DNA from: Owenia fusiformis
Taxonomy: Eukaryota > Annelida > Polychaeta > Sabellida > Oweniidae
Direction: 5' to 3'
NCBI GenBank assembly: GCA_903813345.2
Contig: CAIIXF020000001.1
Span: 16,513,915-16,577,914, forward strand
Length of the DNA stretch: 64,000 bases
Shown: positions 1-11,399 of the stretch, piece after piece
Layout of the letters: each line of letters opens with the position of its first letter
Position numbering within the stretch: position 1 is the stretch's first letter
The notes under the pieces: generated by a model
The model's input: the letters and a program-made list of their open reading frames with translations, nothing else
What the model was told of the DNA's origin: nothing
Database searches by the model: none
Translations under genes and position numbers: made by a program

Positions 1-1621
1 CATAAGAACAACACTATTAATTGCAAAAATGGAACAATATGTTTTTCCCATGCAACATTATTTTCATAGTGAATGCTGTAGTTTACGGTTACATTGTACG
101 GTCAGTAAATTTCGACAGTTTAATAGAATACACTTGAAAAGTCCAAACTTTTCTCTGAAATAAAAGTTAATGAATGAAAAATCCACCACGGCAGCCCTTT
201 CAATGTTTACAAAAATGAAATAGTTACAATGGAATAAATCTTTTTTTAATTATAATTACTAAGAAATTGAATTAATACATGTCACACATTATTCGAAGCT
301 TTTTGTAATCCAAACAGTATTGCACCAATTGACCAAAATGTGGTTAACATATACGACAAATTCATGGCATTCTAATTACATTTGGTATTATTTTATAAAA
401 GTACAACACTCAAGCCACGTATTCCTTTCATTATAACGAATTTTATGTTACATGACTATATGTTTTTATTCCGCTATTTAATATACGCTCTACCATGAGT
501 ATTTGGTATCAAATTAAACGTCTCTTAACCCTGCAAAATATCATTTAGTTTTTATCTCAGGGTTATAAAAGCTGAACGCATTATCAACCGTCGAACATTC
601 CAAACTATCATTTTTTGCCTTGTAACTGATCACCCTTATGTTGATTGACAGTAACTTTTTTTATATTCTGAAACGTATTTTGTTATGATAATTGACAATT
701 TCATCATAAAGACTGCATTGTGTCGATTGTACGTTAGCTGGAATCAATTTATTTGCTAATTTACTATTGGAAAATCGACATTAAGTATGTGTAGCCCTCG
801 AAGGCACCATCATCGACACCATTCTTGAAATCAGCGGTGTCGAAAAGCCTCTGCACTATTCATGATAACCCCCCATTCACTTCTTTGAAATATAAATTGC
901 CTTATTAACGGATGTAAAACATTTTCAAAATACATTTGAATATAACATATTTAGCTTGTTACGTATTTTTCGACGTAAAGTACCATTTTCCAAATCATCA
1001 TCGACTCTACAAGTACGTTGTCTTTGCACTCTGCTTTCAATCAAAATCAGGTTTCAATGTTAAGTAATGGTGTTGACGGTTTGTATCAATATATATTGAT
1101 AATATAAAAATACGCGTTATAGATGTTATTCTTTGACCACGTAAAGATTGAGATATTTACGACCATCAACGACTCCACCACATACGACTCCAAAATACTA
1201 TCCACATATTAAGTAGGTCACATGTATAATCGAACGATATATATTTGTTGAATGAACCTACATTCATTAAATGACTATTTTGTTGTATGTGTAGCATTTT
1301 ACAGTGATACCGAGCTAAGGATTATTAGAGCATATTGTTCATTGTAATTACAACGTGTAGTGATAAGTAAAATTGAATCTATTAAGCAGATCATGTTATT
1401 TACTTATGATGCATATTCTGTTTGTCTTGAAATGCTATGGTAATGTGACACAAGAATTGGGATGATTGAGCAGTTCATAGTTTTATAAAATCACTGACAA
1501 ATATAGATGCATATTCCCCGATATTTCTTAATTTATAAATGTTTCGTTCAGTGTACCACTAGACGAAGTGTATTTCTTTCCATTATTGTAAAACAATAAA
1601 TATTTAATTTCATTGGGATAA
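1..1621. other. No gene seen
   Basis: AT-rich with stops in all frames. A short motif ACCATCATCGACACC at about 806 recurs near 3060; otherwise featureless to my reading. Confidence 0.6.
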
Positions 1622-1668
1622 TCAGATTTGTGACATTTTATTAATGTGCATAACTTCCCACACTCTCA

Positions 1669-2649
1669 TTGATATATCTGTCTTACTTATCAGACCTTTC
1701 TGATGATATAAGAATATGGCACTCACCAACGCCGAGAAGTGTCGTCGTTCCCTACAGACTACAGTACAGGGAGAGAAAGAAAAAGAAAGATACCAAAGGC
1801 TACTTAGAGCAAGAACGATTGCGACAGCGAGCATCGTATACACCGAGAAATAACCTGTCTGCTGAAGCTCTTTAATGGATCAGAGAAAAGAACAACAAGG
1901 CATCCCGGGAATACAGGGCACGCATACGCCAAGTGTATAGAGAAACAATCAAAACACGCCAGACTGAAGGGAACGCTCGGAGTCTCAAAGTGAAACTGCC
2001 AGGACACAAATGAAAATCCAAGAAATCCAAGAACGCATTATTAAAACATTGAAGATAGGGCGACTGGACTTAAACCAGTACCAGGTACCTTTCGAATCAA
2101 TGCTGTGAGAGGGGTTTCCGATAATATTGTTGAAACGCGAGAATTATCGTGCTATTGTGACGCATGCAGAACAGACAAGTCATCCCCACCCTGTGGTTGG
2201 CAAAAGAACAACCTTATAACCGTTAGGAAGACCCACCAGGCAGCTAAGGTGGTCACCGAGCAACCATCTTTATCAAAACGGACCACACGACGAGCACACC
2301 CGACACCCAGTACGTCAAGTAAAGCATCGACGCCCTCCGACGTTTCCACTCTTTCAACCACATTGAAGCGTCGGCCTTTAGTAGCCCCATCTATAAGTTG
2401 AAAGTCTTCAGACACAATTGTTTCCGCGAAGAAAAGGAAAGGCCCGATAAAAAGAACAGACACTGTAAATATTTGCGAGGCATGCGGTGTCAACTATTAG
2501 GCTATTCGTATTTACAATCGCAGTTCGAATCGATCAAGTGCTCAAAATGCCCCGACTGGTTTCATGATTCCGGGAAATGTTCTCGTGTAAAGGGGATACT
2601 CATTGGAGAAATATTTACATGCTTTAATTGCAATAAAAGACGACCTTAA
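1669..2649 (+). pseudogene. Degenerate cysteine-rich ORF, probably a transposon-encoded protein
   Basis: Consecutive open pieces in shifting frames look like one decayed coding sequence. First comes a basic Arg/Lys-rich part with repeated RERKKKK and REYRARIRQ-like segments (1740-2000). Next is a cysteine block resembling LSCYCDACR...PPCGW (2140-2200), then a Ser/Thr/Lys-rich linker. Last is a PHD/zinc-finger-like end (IKCSKCPDWFH...C...FTCFNC, about 2530-2635), whose first CEACG half lies in another frame. Stops and frameshifts are scattered through it. A cysteine block plus C-terminal PHD-like finger is typical of some invertebrate mobile-element ORFs, but I cannot name the family. Confidence 0.4.
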
Positions 2650-2659
2650 ATGTGTAAAT

Positions 2660-3840
2660 TATGTACGTTATTGTTTAAAAACCTAAGCGACCATCAGCGA
2701 CACTGTTAAATAACACTTAATATCACAAGGAGGAGTGATTGACCTATTCGGAACAATGTTGTATTTTGATGTAAGAAGACATGTGTGTCTAATTTGTACA
2801 TTCATTTTGTCGATCGAGAAATTGACTTGGCATATTATTTAGCTTAGAAAACAAAATCTTGAAATTAATTATCTTTAGGGAAACTCAAAACAATGTATTT
2901 CAATGATTATCTTAATAAAATTCTCTTGTTAAGATAAACAACAACTATTGCAATTTATTTTTGTTCATGTGATTAAATAATTCAAACTTAATACATTAGT
3001 TTATCTTTAAACTCAAAATTCATTTTGAAACATGAATCAATGTAGGCCTATGTATGCACCATCATCGACACCAGCAATTTAAGAGTATATTTACGTTTTG
3101 ATGCACAATCAAGTAATTGTTTAAAGGGTAATAAAAATATTTTGAGAAACGCTTCTTAAACCCCATGGCTAATGGTATATGCATTTATATCTCAATCTAA
3201 AATTTCATTTTTTCAACTTTTACATTGATCAAATGTGAAAGAGATTCGTGGCTTGACTGACAAGTCACAAAAACGAAATCAAGTGACAATACCAAATTGA
3301 GCAGACCTTTTCAACCTTCAACCACACCATCTTAGATTTGGTTGAGAACTTTATGTTTAATTAATTTCATAATAGCACATATTCCAGATTTCAATGTGGC
3401 CATATATTTCGAAAAAATTGTGATAGTCAAACCTTGCCATGTATTACTTAAACCGCAAATGCAAAATGTCTAAAACCAGAGATTCCGTATATTCAAATGT
3501 TAAAACAGAATAGGCACATCTTGTAATCGTTCATTTTCAATATATAATGGTACATGTATATATCATTTCATTTTTTCTCAGAAAACAAGATATGGTATGG
3601 AAAATGATTTATTACAGTCATATCTTGGACGCTGATTATTGATTATGTTCTGAATATAAACAGTTTTCATTGAAATAATATTATCAATCAAACTCTTCGA
3701 AACACATTGTTTAGGAGCGCATCTCGCAACACTTGTCAAATGAAATAGTTCTAAAAGATATTGCTTTTGAACGGGATAACGATGTTGACTACAATAAAGT
3801 TTAAAACAAGGCATTAACATGACAAAATGTCACCACCTAG
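2660..3840. other. No gene seen
   Basis: AT-rich noncoding DNA without clear repeats, apart from the short ACCATCATCGACACC motif near 3060. Confidence 0.6.
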
Positions 3841-3845
3841 TTGAA

Positions 3846-4085
3846 GCAAGATAAAAAAGACCTTTTTACCTTGAAGAGGTCATTAAAGGTCAAATCTATT
3901 TTGACCTCGGAAATGTCATTGAAGGTCAAATCTATAGTCAGATCTGAAATGTTGAGAACTTGTAGATGATTTTGTACAAAAATTGGTCGAAGCAAGTTGA
4001 AAAAAGACCCTTTTTGACCTTGAAATTGTCATTGAAGGTCAAATCTTAAATGTAACGTCAGATTTGAAAACATGTAAAAACATCA
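3846..4085. repeat. Direct duplication of a TTGACCT/AGGTCAA block
   Basis: Two related units (about 3840-3960 and 3985-4085) each run GAAGCAAG, then AAAAAGACC, then TTGACCTTGAA, then GTCATTGAAGGTCAAATCT, then GTCAGAT. Weaker relatives occur near 13135-13200 and 18865-18910. Blocks of this kind are widespread in some molluscan genomes. Confidence 0.55.
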
Positions 4086-4388
4086 AATGATTTTGAAAAC
4101 AATTGAAGTCAGCATATACATATGTATACAGTATTTGTTAAATTATAGAAAATTGTAAGAATTTGTTACAGACGACGACCGCCGATTGTCAACTGCCAAC
4201 CACCAACCGCCAATCGCCGATCGCCGTCTAAAAAAACGAGGACCATAATAACATACATTGTATGCCATATTAAAAAAATAAATAAATATTAATTTGATAA
4301 AAAATACAACTTATGGTGATGAAATTCTTTTTCATGGTCAAAGCTTTGACTGCCTAAAATCATTCTCCATACCATGCACGGTACTTTT

Positions 4389-4500
4389 GTTTGATATGAG
4401 TTTGTTTGTTTTATTGTTTCATTTGTTTGTTTGTTTGTTTGTTTGTTTCATTTATTCGTTTGTGTAACTGTTTGTTTGTTTGTTTGTTTGCTTGTTTGAG
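4389..4500. repeat. (TTTG)n microsatellite, imperfect
   Basis: Runs of GTTTG units interrupted by TTTCATTTATTCG. Confidence 0.9.
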
Positions 4501-4550
4501 ACATGTGTTTAAAATTGAATAGAGTTCGACATGTATGAACAAATACTATA

Positions 4551-4694
4551 AGTCATTGAATGATTTGAAGTGCAATACAGGATATATTTGCTCGAGAAAT
4601 TCCGTATTGGAACGAGACGGAGTCGAGTGCCAATACAGAATATCGAGAGCAGAATATATCCTGTATTGCACTTCAAATCATTCTATAACGTTTT
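4551..4694. mobile_element. Perfect-looking foldback (hairpin) element
   Basis: The arm GAATGATTTGAAGTGCAATA (from 4558) returns inverted at the other end before TCTATAACG. The interior is also self-complementary (CCGTATTGGAACGAGACGG against its partner GCCAATACAG), so the whole segment folds into one long hairpin. A second hairpin follows at 4703-4795 (TCTGTATTGCTACTGAG / CTCAGTAGCAATACAGA). Both reuse a GCAATACAG motif, which suggests related MITEs. Confidence 0.8.
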
Positions 4695-4702
4695 TATCGT
4701 GT

Positions 4703-4795
4703 GATCCTCTGTATTGCTACTGAGTCCCCTCCGTGCCAATATTTTCTGTATTGCGACGGAGATGATCAACGAGGACAATCTCAGTAGCAATACAG
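4703..4795. repeat. Second foldback sharing the GCAATACAG motif
   Basis: Outer arms CTGTATTGCTACTGAG and CTCAGTAGCAATACAG pair. An inner pair CTCCGT...ACGGAG lies inside. Confidence 0.7.
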
Positions 4796-4904
4796 ATTGG
4801 TACAGCACAAGAACTGACCAATCAGAAGGCTTCATTTCACAGATCATACGATAAAAGAGAGTGTGGAGGGAAGTTTGCTTGATTTGGAATGCACCCTACA
4901 CAGA

Positions 4905-5270
4905 TGGTGCTCTACAGAAAACACTCGGTGCGGATATCATACACGTGCGGTTCGGATTTAACGGCCATTTTTGAATTTGAATTTGTGATGTATAATAACC
5001 TAAATCGTATATGATATCCCTCATAAAAAGGAAATTAATCCTCTCTCCAACGCGTGGATTTTGAAATTATCGTTTTTATACACCGTTTGCAGCCTTTCTT
5101 CAGTACTTGTGATAAATATACAATGTTGATACAAATTATTTTTGCATCTTCACCAAACATTAAACACCAAACGAGCTCTAGCACTACTTGTTATTATTTG
5201 GGCCAAAAGTGAAAGATTTTGTACCTATTACATTAGAATGAAGTACACAACTATTTACACGATAACTAGA
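4905..5270. repeat. Dispersed repeat, copy A (CGGTGCGGAT family)
   Basis: Shares with 14768-15330 the ordered blocks AGAAAACACTCGGTGCGGAT, TTTTTGAATTTGAA, CCTCTCTCCAACG-GTGGATTTTG, TTTGCAGCCTTT, GATACAAATTA, TTTTGCATCTT, a TTTGGGCCAAAAGTGAAAGA block and ACACAACTATTTACAC. No coding capacity. Confidence 0.65.
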
Positions 5271-5274
5271 CATG

Positions 5275-5390
5275 AAAGGGAGTGTGCTAAATGCAAAGCG
5301 GGAATCGAACCCAGGACCTTCCGCACTTTTGGCCGATGCTCTTCAGCTCAAGTCAATAGAGATAGGCACTACAGTTCAGTTGGACCGTAT
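5275..5390 (-). mobile_element. tRNA-derived SINE-like segment
   Basis: The minus strand contains a near-perfect RNA polymerase III B box (GGTTCGATTCCC) followed by the rest of a T-arm, with a degenerate A-box-like GAGCTGAAGAGCATCGG about 35 bases before it. The spacing resembles a tRNA body, but the acceptor stem does not pair well, so this is not a functional tRNA gene. The ends of the element are not defined. Confidence 0.4.
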
Positions 5391-5481
5391 TAGCAACGTG
5401 CTATCGAGGGACATTTCACCATCTCCCTGAAGAACGCGCGAGGCCCCGTGGCAACACTGAATATGCACATGGGCCGGGCAA

Positions 5482-5499
5482 ATCCCACTTCTGACACCA
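5482..5499 (-). other. Retroelement primer-binding site, tRNA-Leu-like
   Basis: Reads TGGTGTCAGAAGTGGGAT on the minus strand right after the LTR. Its complement ends CTTCTGACACCA, which looks like the 3' end of a leucine tRNA including CCA. Position and TGG start are what a Gypsy element requires. Confidence 0.55.
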
Positions 5500-5500
5500 A

Positions 5501-5711
5501 TGTAACGACCCATAGGCGCTTCCAGGGAGCTGCAGTGTAACAAGCCGTCTGCCTAGAGTGGAATGGTTTCCCCAAATATCTTGTGAAATAACATATTCAT
5601 GGTCGAAATAATTTTGATTGCATGTTCTTTGCCTTATAGATAATACAAACCACAAGCGCCCAACAAACGCACTGATACTATTGTATCTGCGAGGGGTGTA
5701 AAGCCGTTACA
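5501..5711 (-). mobile_element. LTR of a Ty3/Gypsy-type retroelement (minus strand)
   Basis: On the minus strand this 211-bp segment begins TGTAACGG and ends GTCGTTACA, the short inverted TGTAACG...CGTTACA ends common in Gypsy LTRs. One base after its end comes a primer-binding site, listed separately, so this should be the 5' LTR. No second LTR or gag-pol was seen. The element is truncated within about 100 bp of the primer-binding site. Flanking duplications cannot be judged. Confidence 0.6.
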
Positions 5712-5719
5712 TTGATGAA

Positions 5720-7825
5720 AAGGGTGTAGAACCTACAGATAAACTAAAGAAAACAGATGTACACTATATAAGCTACAGAGGAATATCAAACTATCAACAT
5801 AGGGGCCTCTATTGTCAGACACATGAAAGAGAGGCGGGTAAGGAATTTTTGTTTTAACCCATCAATATAATGTTAAACTGTTTATGTTTTAAGTCAGGGT
5901 CTTCCAATATTGTCTAACTGTCCATATTAAAACCTCTTGATAAAAATATGGATGTTTTGCCAAAGGAAGTCGACTACGTATATACAAATTAAGAAAGGAT
6001 GAGGGACTGCCAACTAAAGGCAGTTTGATCACTTCTATACAACTACGGTCATAAATTAATATATAAAATATTGTGATCATAGTCTGACTGTCATTTTTCT
6101 TCTGTTAAGATCTGGTCGTTAAAATTCAAGAATCATGCATGTTTGTTAAGTTATGCCGTATGCACCAGATTTCGCCATTCATTGTAGCACAACAAAACTA
6201 TCAGAAAACTGCTATAAAAATTTACATTGGATACGCAAACGACAAGTTGGATTTTTTACTCTTTATATTCTAACGCTGAGCTCATTTTTATCTAACACCG
6301 AATCCACTTTGGCACCTTTATTAAAGTTCCTTATTTTATCATAGACTTTGTGTTTAAATCTAATCGAGTACATGAAACTTACTGATGGTGTAAGCAAAAC
6401 CATTTATTTTGATATCTGCCCAAGGGATCTACTTTTATTTTCTAGAAAAGCATAGTATGGAGTTTTTCTCTTTGATAAATGTAGCCGACGTATTCTCTAT
6501 CTAATTATGTTTTTAAACACTTTCTCGCTTTCCATTGGTAAAACAATTTGAACAATAATTAGATGTTATTTACCTTATGGACTATATTTAAGATAATAAT
6601 TGTTATTGGTTTATTGAAAATGTGATGATAACGAGTAGGAAGGTCATAGAAATATAGAAAACCTAAATTAGAGTTTATTATCTAATTTGATGATTACTTG
6701 ACAATTATATTTTAATTACTTCTGGCATTGCAAAGTTCTTACTGATATGTTTAGTGTGAAACAATTGTGAACTCTGTCTAGAGATTTCTTTTAAAAAATT
6801 TTTTTTTTAAATTCTTGAAAATAGCTCTTTGCTGAAATCCTCCATAACTTCCAGAAATCAAGCCGATTTTCTTTATGAACAGGAATCAACAGAGCATCAA
6901 AACTAAAGCTTCCAAGAAATAAAAAATATGCTTCTTCAACAGGACATACTTCTGGATTTTCTTGGGTTTTGGTTAGTACTATTGCTCTACACATGACCGA
7001 TGCCCCACAATTGCATTTAAACGAGAATATACCAGAACTACTACATATCTCAGTTGACCTGACAACCCTAAATAACATTTTTCTTAAGGAATAGATTGAA
7101 AACTCATATTTCAACATAGGGGGGACAAGATAATATCCTTTGCTTTCTATTCTTCTTGTTGTTGTGAAAAATACTTAGCTTGTAAGTAAGTTAGACAAAA
7201 GTTCTGAGACAAATTGTCTTCAAAACCAATACCAACAGGCTCGAGTCATTAGTTATTAGGCTTATAGGATTGAGATAATTATAGTGTGGCATCAGATACC
7301 TTTTGAATGATATTAGTGTTTTGTGTGTTTTGAATGATTGGGTTTTTTGTTTCATTTTACGGGTTGTACCATTTTCGTTATTTCTCTTTCCGGCACATAT
7401 GCTTTCATATTTCTTATCCGTGACAAGACTCTTGGAGGTCTATAATTGTTCACCCCTTAGTAATGGTAATCTGGCGTAAGTATTGTTGATTATTCCAGAG
7501 ATTATTCGCCATTTTATCATACGGTTACTGTGACCTAATTATATTATCTACACTTTCTTTATTAGTTTATGTTCTACGTGGATGTCATTAGTTGTAATAA
7601 GGCACAATCATCTGTCTCTAATGGCTGGAATGGACAGGGCTTTTAGGGAGCAATGACAACAGGCCTCCCTGTACCAATTGAAATTATTCTCAAGTCCTCA
7701 TGATTCCATTGTTTGAGTCATAATAATCAATATTTTTTCAAAATTAATTTCCCTTCTTGACAATAAGAATCCTATTTGCGAACTCGACAAAAGAGTTGAA
7801 AATTATTACCAAGTGCAGTTCCAAA
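5720..7825. other. No gene seen
   Basis: AT-rich. One 108-codon open stretch on the minus strand (6791-7117) contains a few cysteines but resembles nothing I know and has no splice-consistent partners. Confidence 0.55.
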
Positions 7826-7830
7826 TGTAA

Positions 7831-7976
7831 TTGACAGGGAGAGCGGAAATGGTAACCCAAACAAATCTTAATAACGCACTCATCCAGTATGGATGTGTCA
7901 AATATGACTTTAAACCGATACTTGATGACTGAGTTATTAAGATTTTATCGGGTTACCTTTTTGTCTCACCTTGTAG
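7831..7976. mobile_element. Short MITE, GGTAACCC family, copy 1
   Basis: The ends GGTAACCCAAACAAATCTTAATAAC and GTTATTAAGATTTTATCGGGTTACC are inverted copies. Outside them GACAGGGAGAGCGG and the complement of GTCTCACCTTGTA also match loosely. About 146 bp, no ORF of note. Confidence 0.65.
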
Positions 7977-8457
7977 AAAACGTGTTTGCATTGTAAATAA
8001 GCTTTCGGAGTATCATATGATACCTATCCTGGAAATGTGCTTCAATTATATATATCCATAAACAATTTGTTCTAAGACCTGAAAGATTTAGCGAAAAGTA
8101 ATGCTTTATTTGTATTTCAAACTCTTCAACATGTATTTCAATGACTTCAGTATGAATGTAATGTCCCTTGGTGTTCGGATCGTACATGAGTTGAAGCGGA
8201 ATTGCGGTACTAAACCTTTCCTTCCACGTTTGATTGTGTTTTGGGATAGTTTGGGTTTGTGTTCCTCATGACTGGTGTACTCTTCGATTTATCTTTTTCT
8301 TACCGTGTTTTGTAATCATTTTGATATTCCCCCGTTGGCACTTGCACATACATACCCGTGCTCTTTTAGACCACTTTCTTTCTATGAAACCATCTGAGCT
8401 TGTTTCTGATCCAGTCCGACTAGAGCAAAAGAACAATGAAGCCACTTGATGCATTTA

Positions 8458-9012
8458 AAGCATGGGACAAAAAGGTAACCCAAACAAATGTTAATAACTC
8501 AGAGATGAGTTTATAATCATATTTGAAATAATTGAACCTCGTTCAATGTTCTATCAGTCTACTAAGTTTCATTGGTCTGTTCTAAAGGGACACGATTTTG
8601 TGGCCGTTTAACAAAACATGCTCAAAATACCAGTCTCGTCTCTGGAGGCAACTTGAACGCAGCAGACGATTATACTCGGAATTTACACTAGCAGATATCT
8701 TGTGCAATGGCTGTCATTTTCCTTCTAATCTGTTGTCTCAACTTTCTGATGCTTCTAGGGTTGTTAGTGTAGACATTATCCTTGAAAAATTCTTGTGGTT
8801 CATATTAGATGATTTCGGCATGTTACTGTATTCTGAAAAAGTTTTGAAGAATGGCCCTTAAATCGTGCCTATTGGAAATAAATAGACCAATGAAGCCTAG
8901 TGGAATGAATAGACACTGGACAAGGATGGATTGTGCCAAATATGAGGTAAACTTATGCTAAATGTCTAAGTTATTAACATTTTAAGTTACCTTTTTCGGC
9001 TCGACCTGTACA
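8458..9012. mobile_element. Longer element of the GGTAACCC family, copy 2
   Basis: The left end GGGACAAAAAGGTAACCC with TTAATAACTCAG and the right end (CTAAGTTATTAAC then GTTACCTTTTTCGG) are inverted. About 555 bp. An open stretch inside (8598-8861) encodes a leucine-rich peptide I cannot assign. Confidence 0.6.
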
Positions 9013-10485
9013 ACACACTAACTTTTAATATTTCAAGATCAGTCCGACCTGTAAGATGGATTTGTATGTTGAACGGTTTGGAGGTCGGTAAAATAACTTC
9101 CCACATTGTCCATACATGTAACAACATCTCACTGCGGCCGTTCACAGGTATGGATGGTAATATCGGGCAACATAGATTATTTTCTCATCACTCAGGAGGA
9201 ATTGAGGTTATAATTGCGTTTATATTGATCATCCTATGTTGATTAGAGTTCTTTAGGGACAGTAAACAGGAAGTGAAGAATGTGGAATATAAGCCAGATA
9301 TCAAGACGTATGCAACCTGATTATCTAATGAATCATATTATATTATTGAGGCTCATACTTGTGTCCTTGTGCTCGCAATGTCAGTAGGTGTAAATCAAGT
9401 GCTAAGGGGGATATTAATTTCTGTCAATTTATACTTACACTATATAAAACAATCCTAAGTACACCCAAAAGGAAAATATTCCATTTTCTAAAGATGAATA
9501 GCAATATAGAATTATGAAGAGGCCCTGTGCCGGAATGCACAATATGATGTTTTAAAGGTCAGGTTAGTCATAACAATACTAATTGCACAAGAAATAATAC
9601 CCAGGTAGAGTAACGACGATGATGAACCAGGTTAATGTTCTATAATATACCAATACGCGATAACGTTTAGTTTTAGTTCAGTTTAGTTACCTCCCGTTTG
9701 AAGAGCTCTCATGTATGGTACAACTTCGTCTACATCCGGGTTCTTTCCCATTGGATTACTCAGGAGTGCTATTTTCAATGCCGCATTGCGACTCTATTAA
9801 ACATTTATGTAAAGTTGCATTTGCACAAATGATAGGTATGTATGTAATTAAGATATATAAGAAGGCTTTTTGAACTGTAATCCCCAAATCCGATGAAATC
9901 TGTAGTTGAAAATGCCGTCCAATTCCAGTGACGTCACTGATTTCCCAGAAATTGCTCAGACTTCATCGAAGATAGAAAAAAAATGTTACTTTGAATCTCC
10001 GATTGTCTTTCTGATTATTCAATAGATTGGATCATATAACTATGCTTGAGGGCTGATGGAAGATCAGAAGCTGAGAAACGTTCAGAGTATTCGACTTGTT
10101 CGGCGGGCCAATGAAAAATTGTCCCTTCCAATCAAAGCGATGCATCATGGGAGATATTTATGTAAATTACTCTTATCGCGAATAGGAGTATTGCTAGTTT
10201 ATCACATGAAGAAAACTAATGTTCAGACATGATAGGAGCCCCTGCATTATATTCTAATTTTGAAGGATGCAACACCACCGAATATCATTCACAATCAAAC
10301 AGATAAATAGAAAGGCGAAACCTGTGACGACATTAACTGAAAAAACGAAAATGGTGACACGGTGATAAAAGTAGGATATTGTTTCTGTTATGTTGTCCCT
10401 TGAGTAGCATTTAATGCGTTATGCCAGTCCAATTGTCAATATGACTTTAAATGCACACGTTTGTCCTCTTGCCATTGGGACTCAT

Positions 10486-10561
10486 CATCCTTGGTCCAAG
10501 GGTTTTTCACTTCTTTCCATGCTGAATTTAAGCATAAATGAAGTCCTTTGAATAAGGATGG
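10486..10561. repeat. Small hairpin repeat, copy 1 (CATCCTTGGTCCAAGGG)
   Basis: Begins CATCCTTGGTCCAAGGG and ends AATAAGGATGG. The ends pair. The same unit recurs at 31388. Confidence 0.6.
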
Positions 10562-11164
10562 AACTCATAACCTCATCAAGTTTCATAATTGCATCCTATG
10601 GAAAGTCAGATGTATTATGATCATGCGGAGGGATTACAAAATGCAATAAAATATGTAAGATATATCAGGTATATTAGATTGAATTGTCATTTAGATTGTA
10701 ACACGTTTGGTGCCTCTTTCTGGAGAACCCTTGACCTTTAGCAGCTGTTCGCTGACCCCTGTTGGTAGTTGATTACAAGCGAGATCATTTTGCCTAATGT
10801 AAGTTCAATAAGATGACAATTAACAGACAGAGCAAAATCGATCGAATCTTCTTATAAAGGTATAATCTAATTTAAATCACTTGGTATGGTCATAATATCT
10901 GGTCTCTGATGGCTTTACAGTTCTTGGAGTTAACAAGATCCTCTACTGCTCATCAGTTGCTACTTAAGCATGCCATTAATATCAGTAGTTATCGATCCAC
11001 AGCCTGCTGTGTTGAACCCCTCCAATCCTCAGACATTGATCATTTCTCATCGTTGGTAGATTTAACTCTTACATGGGAGAATTACCTCATATTAATATAT
11101 CCATAGCATGTACTTTTCTATTGATTTTCTGTTTGCTGCTTCACAATTCATTTTGTGTAACGGT

Positions 11165-11395
11165 ATACATAACTTTACGGTACATAGCCTTATCCTGGCA
11201 GAACGAAGAAGTGAACATACTGTGTGGCGATATACATAACCTTACCATACATAGCTTACCCTGACAGCATGTCTGACGATACGTATACATAACCTTACCA
11301 CACATAGTTTTACGCTGACACCATATAGAGGGGAACATATTGTGTGACAACATACATAATCGTACCATACATAGCTTACCTTGACACCATGGAGA
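11165..11395. repeat. Imperfect tandem repeat, about four units of roughly 60 bp
   Basis: Units contain ATACATAACCTTACCATACATAGCTTACCCTGACAGC-like sequence and GAACATACTGTGTGGCGA-like sequence, diverged between copies. It is noncoding as far as can be seen. Confidence 0.7.
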
Positions 11396-11399
11396 GCTG

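Noticed and set aside
5275-5390. True tRNA gene on the minus strand
   Set aside because: A good B box and a weak A box, but no matching acceptor stem or clear anticodon arm; more like a SINE head.
6791-7117. 108-codon open frame on the minus strand with a few cysteines
   Set aside because: No recognisable motif or consistent exon structure.
9935-9945. TGACGTCA (CRE-like) site; another at 17571
   Set aside because: An eight-base palindrome occurs by chance about once per 64 kb; no promoter nearby.
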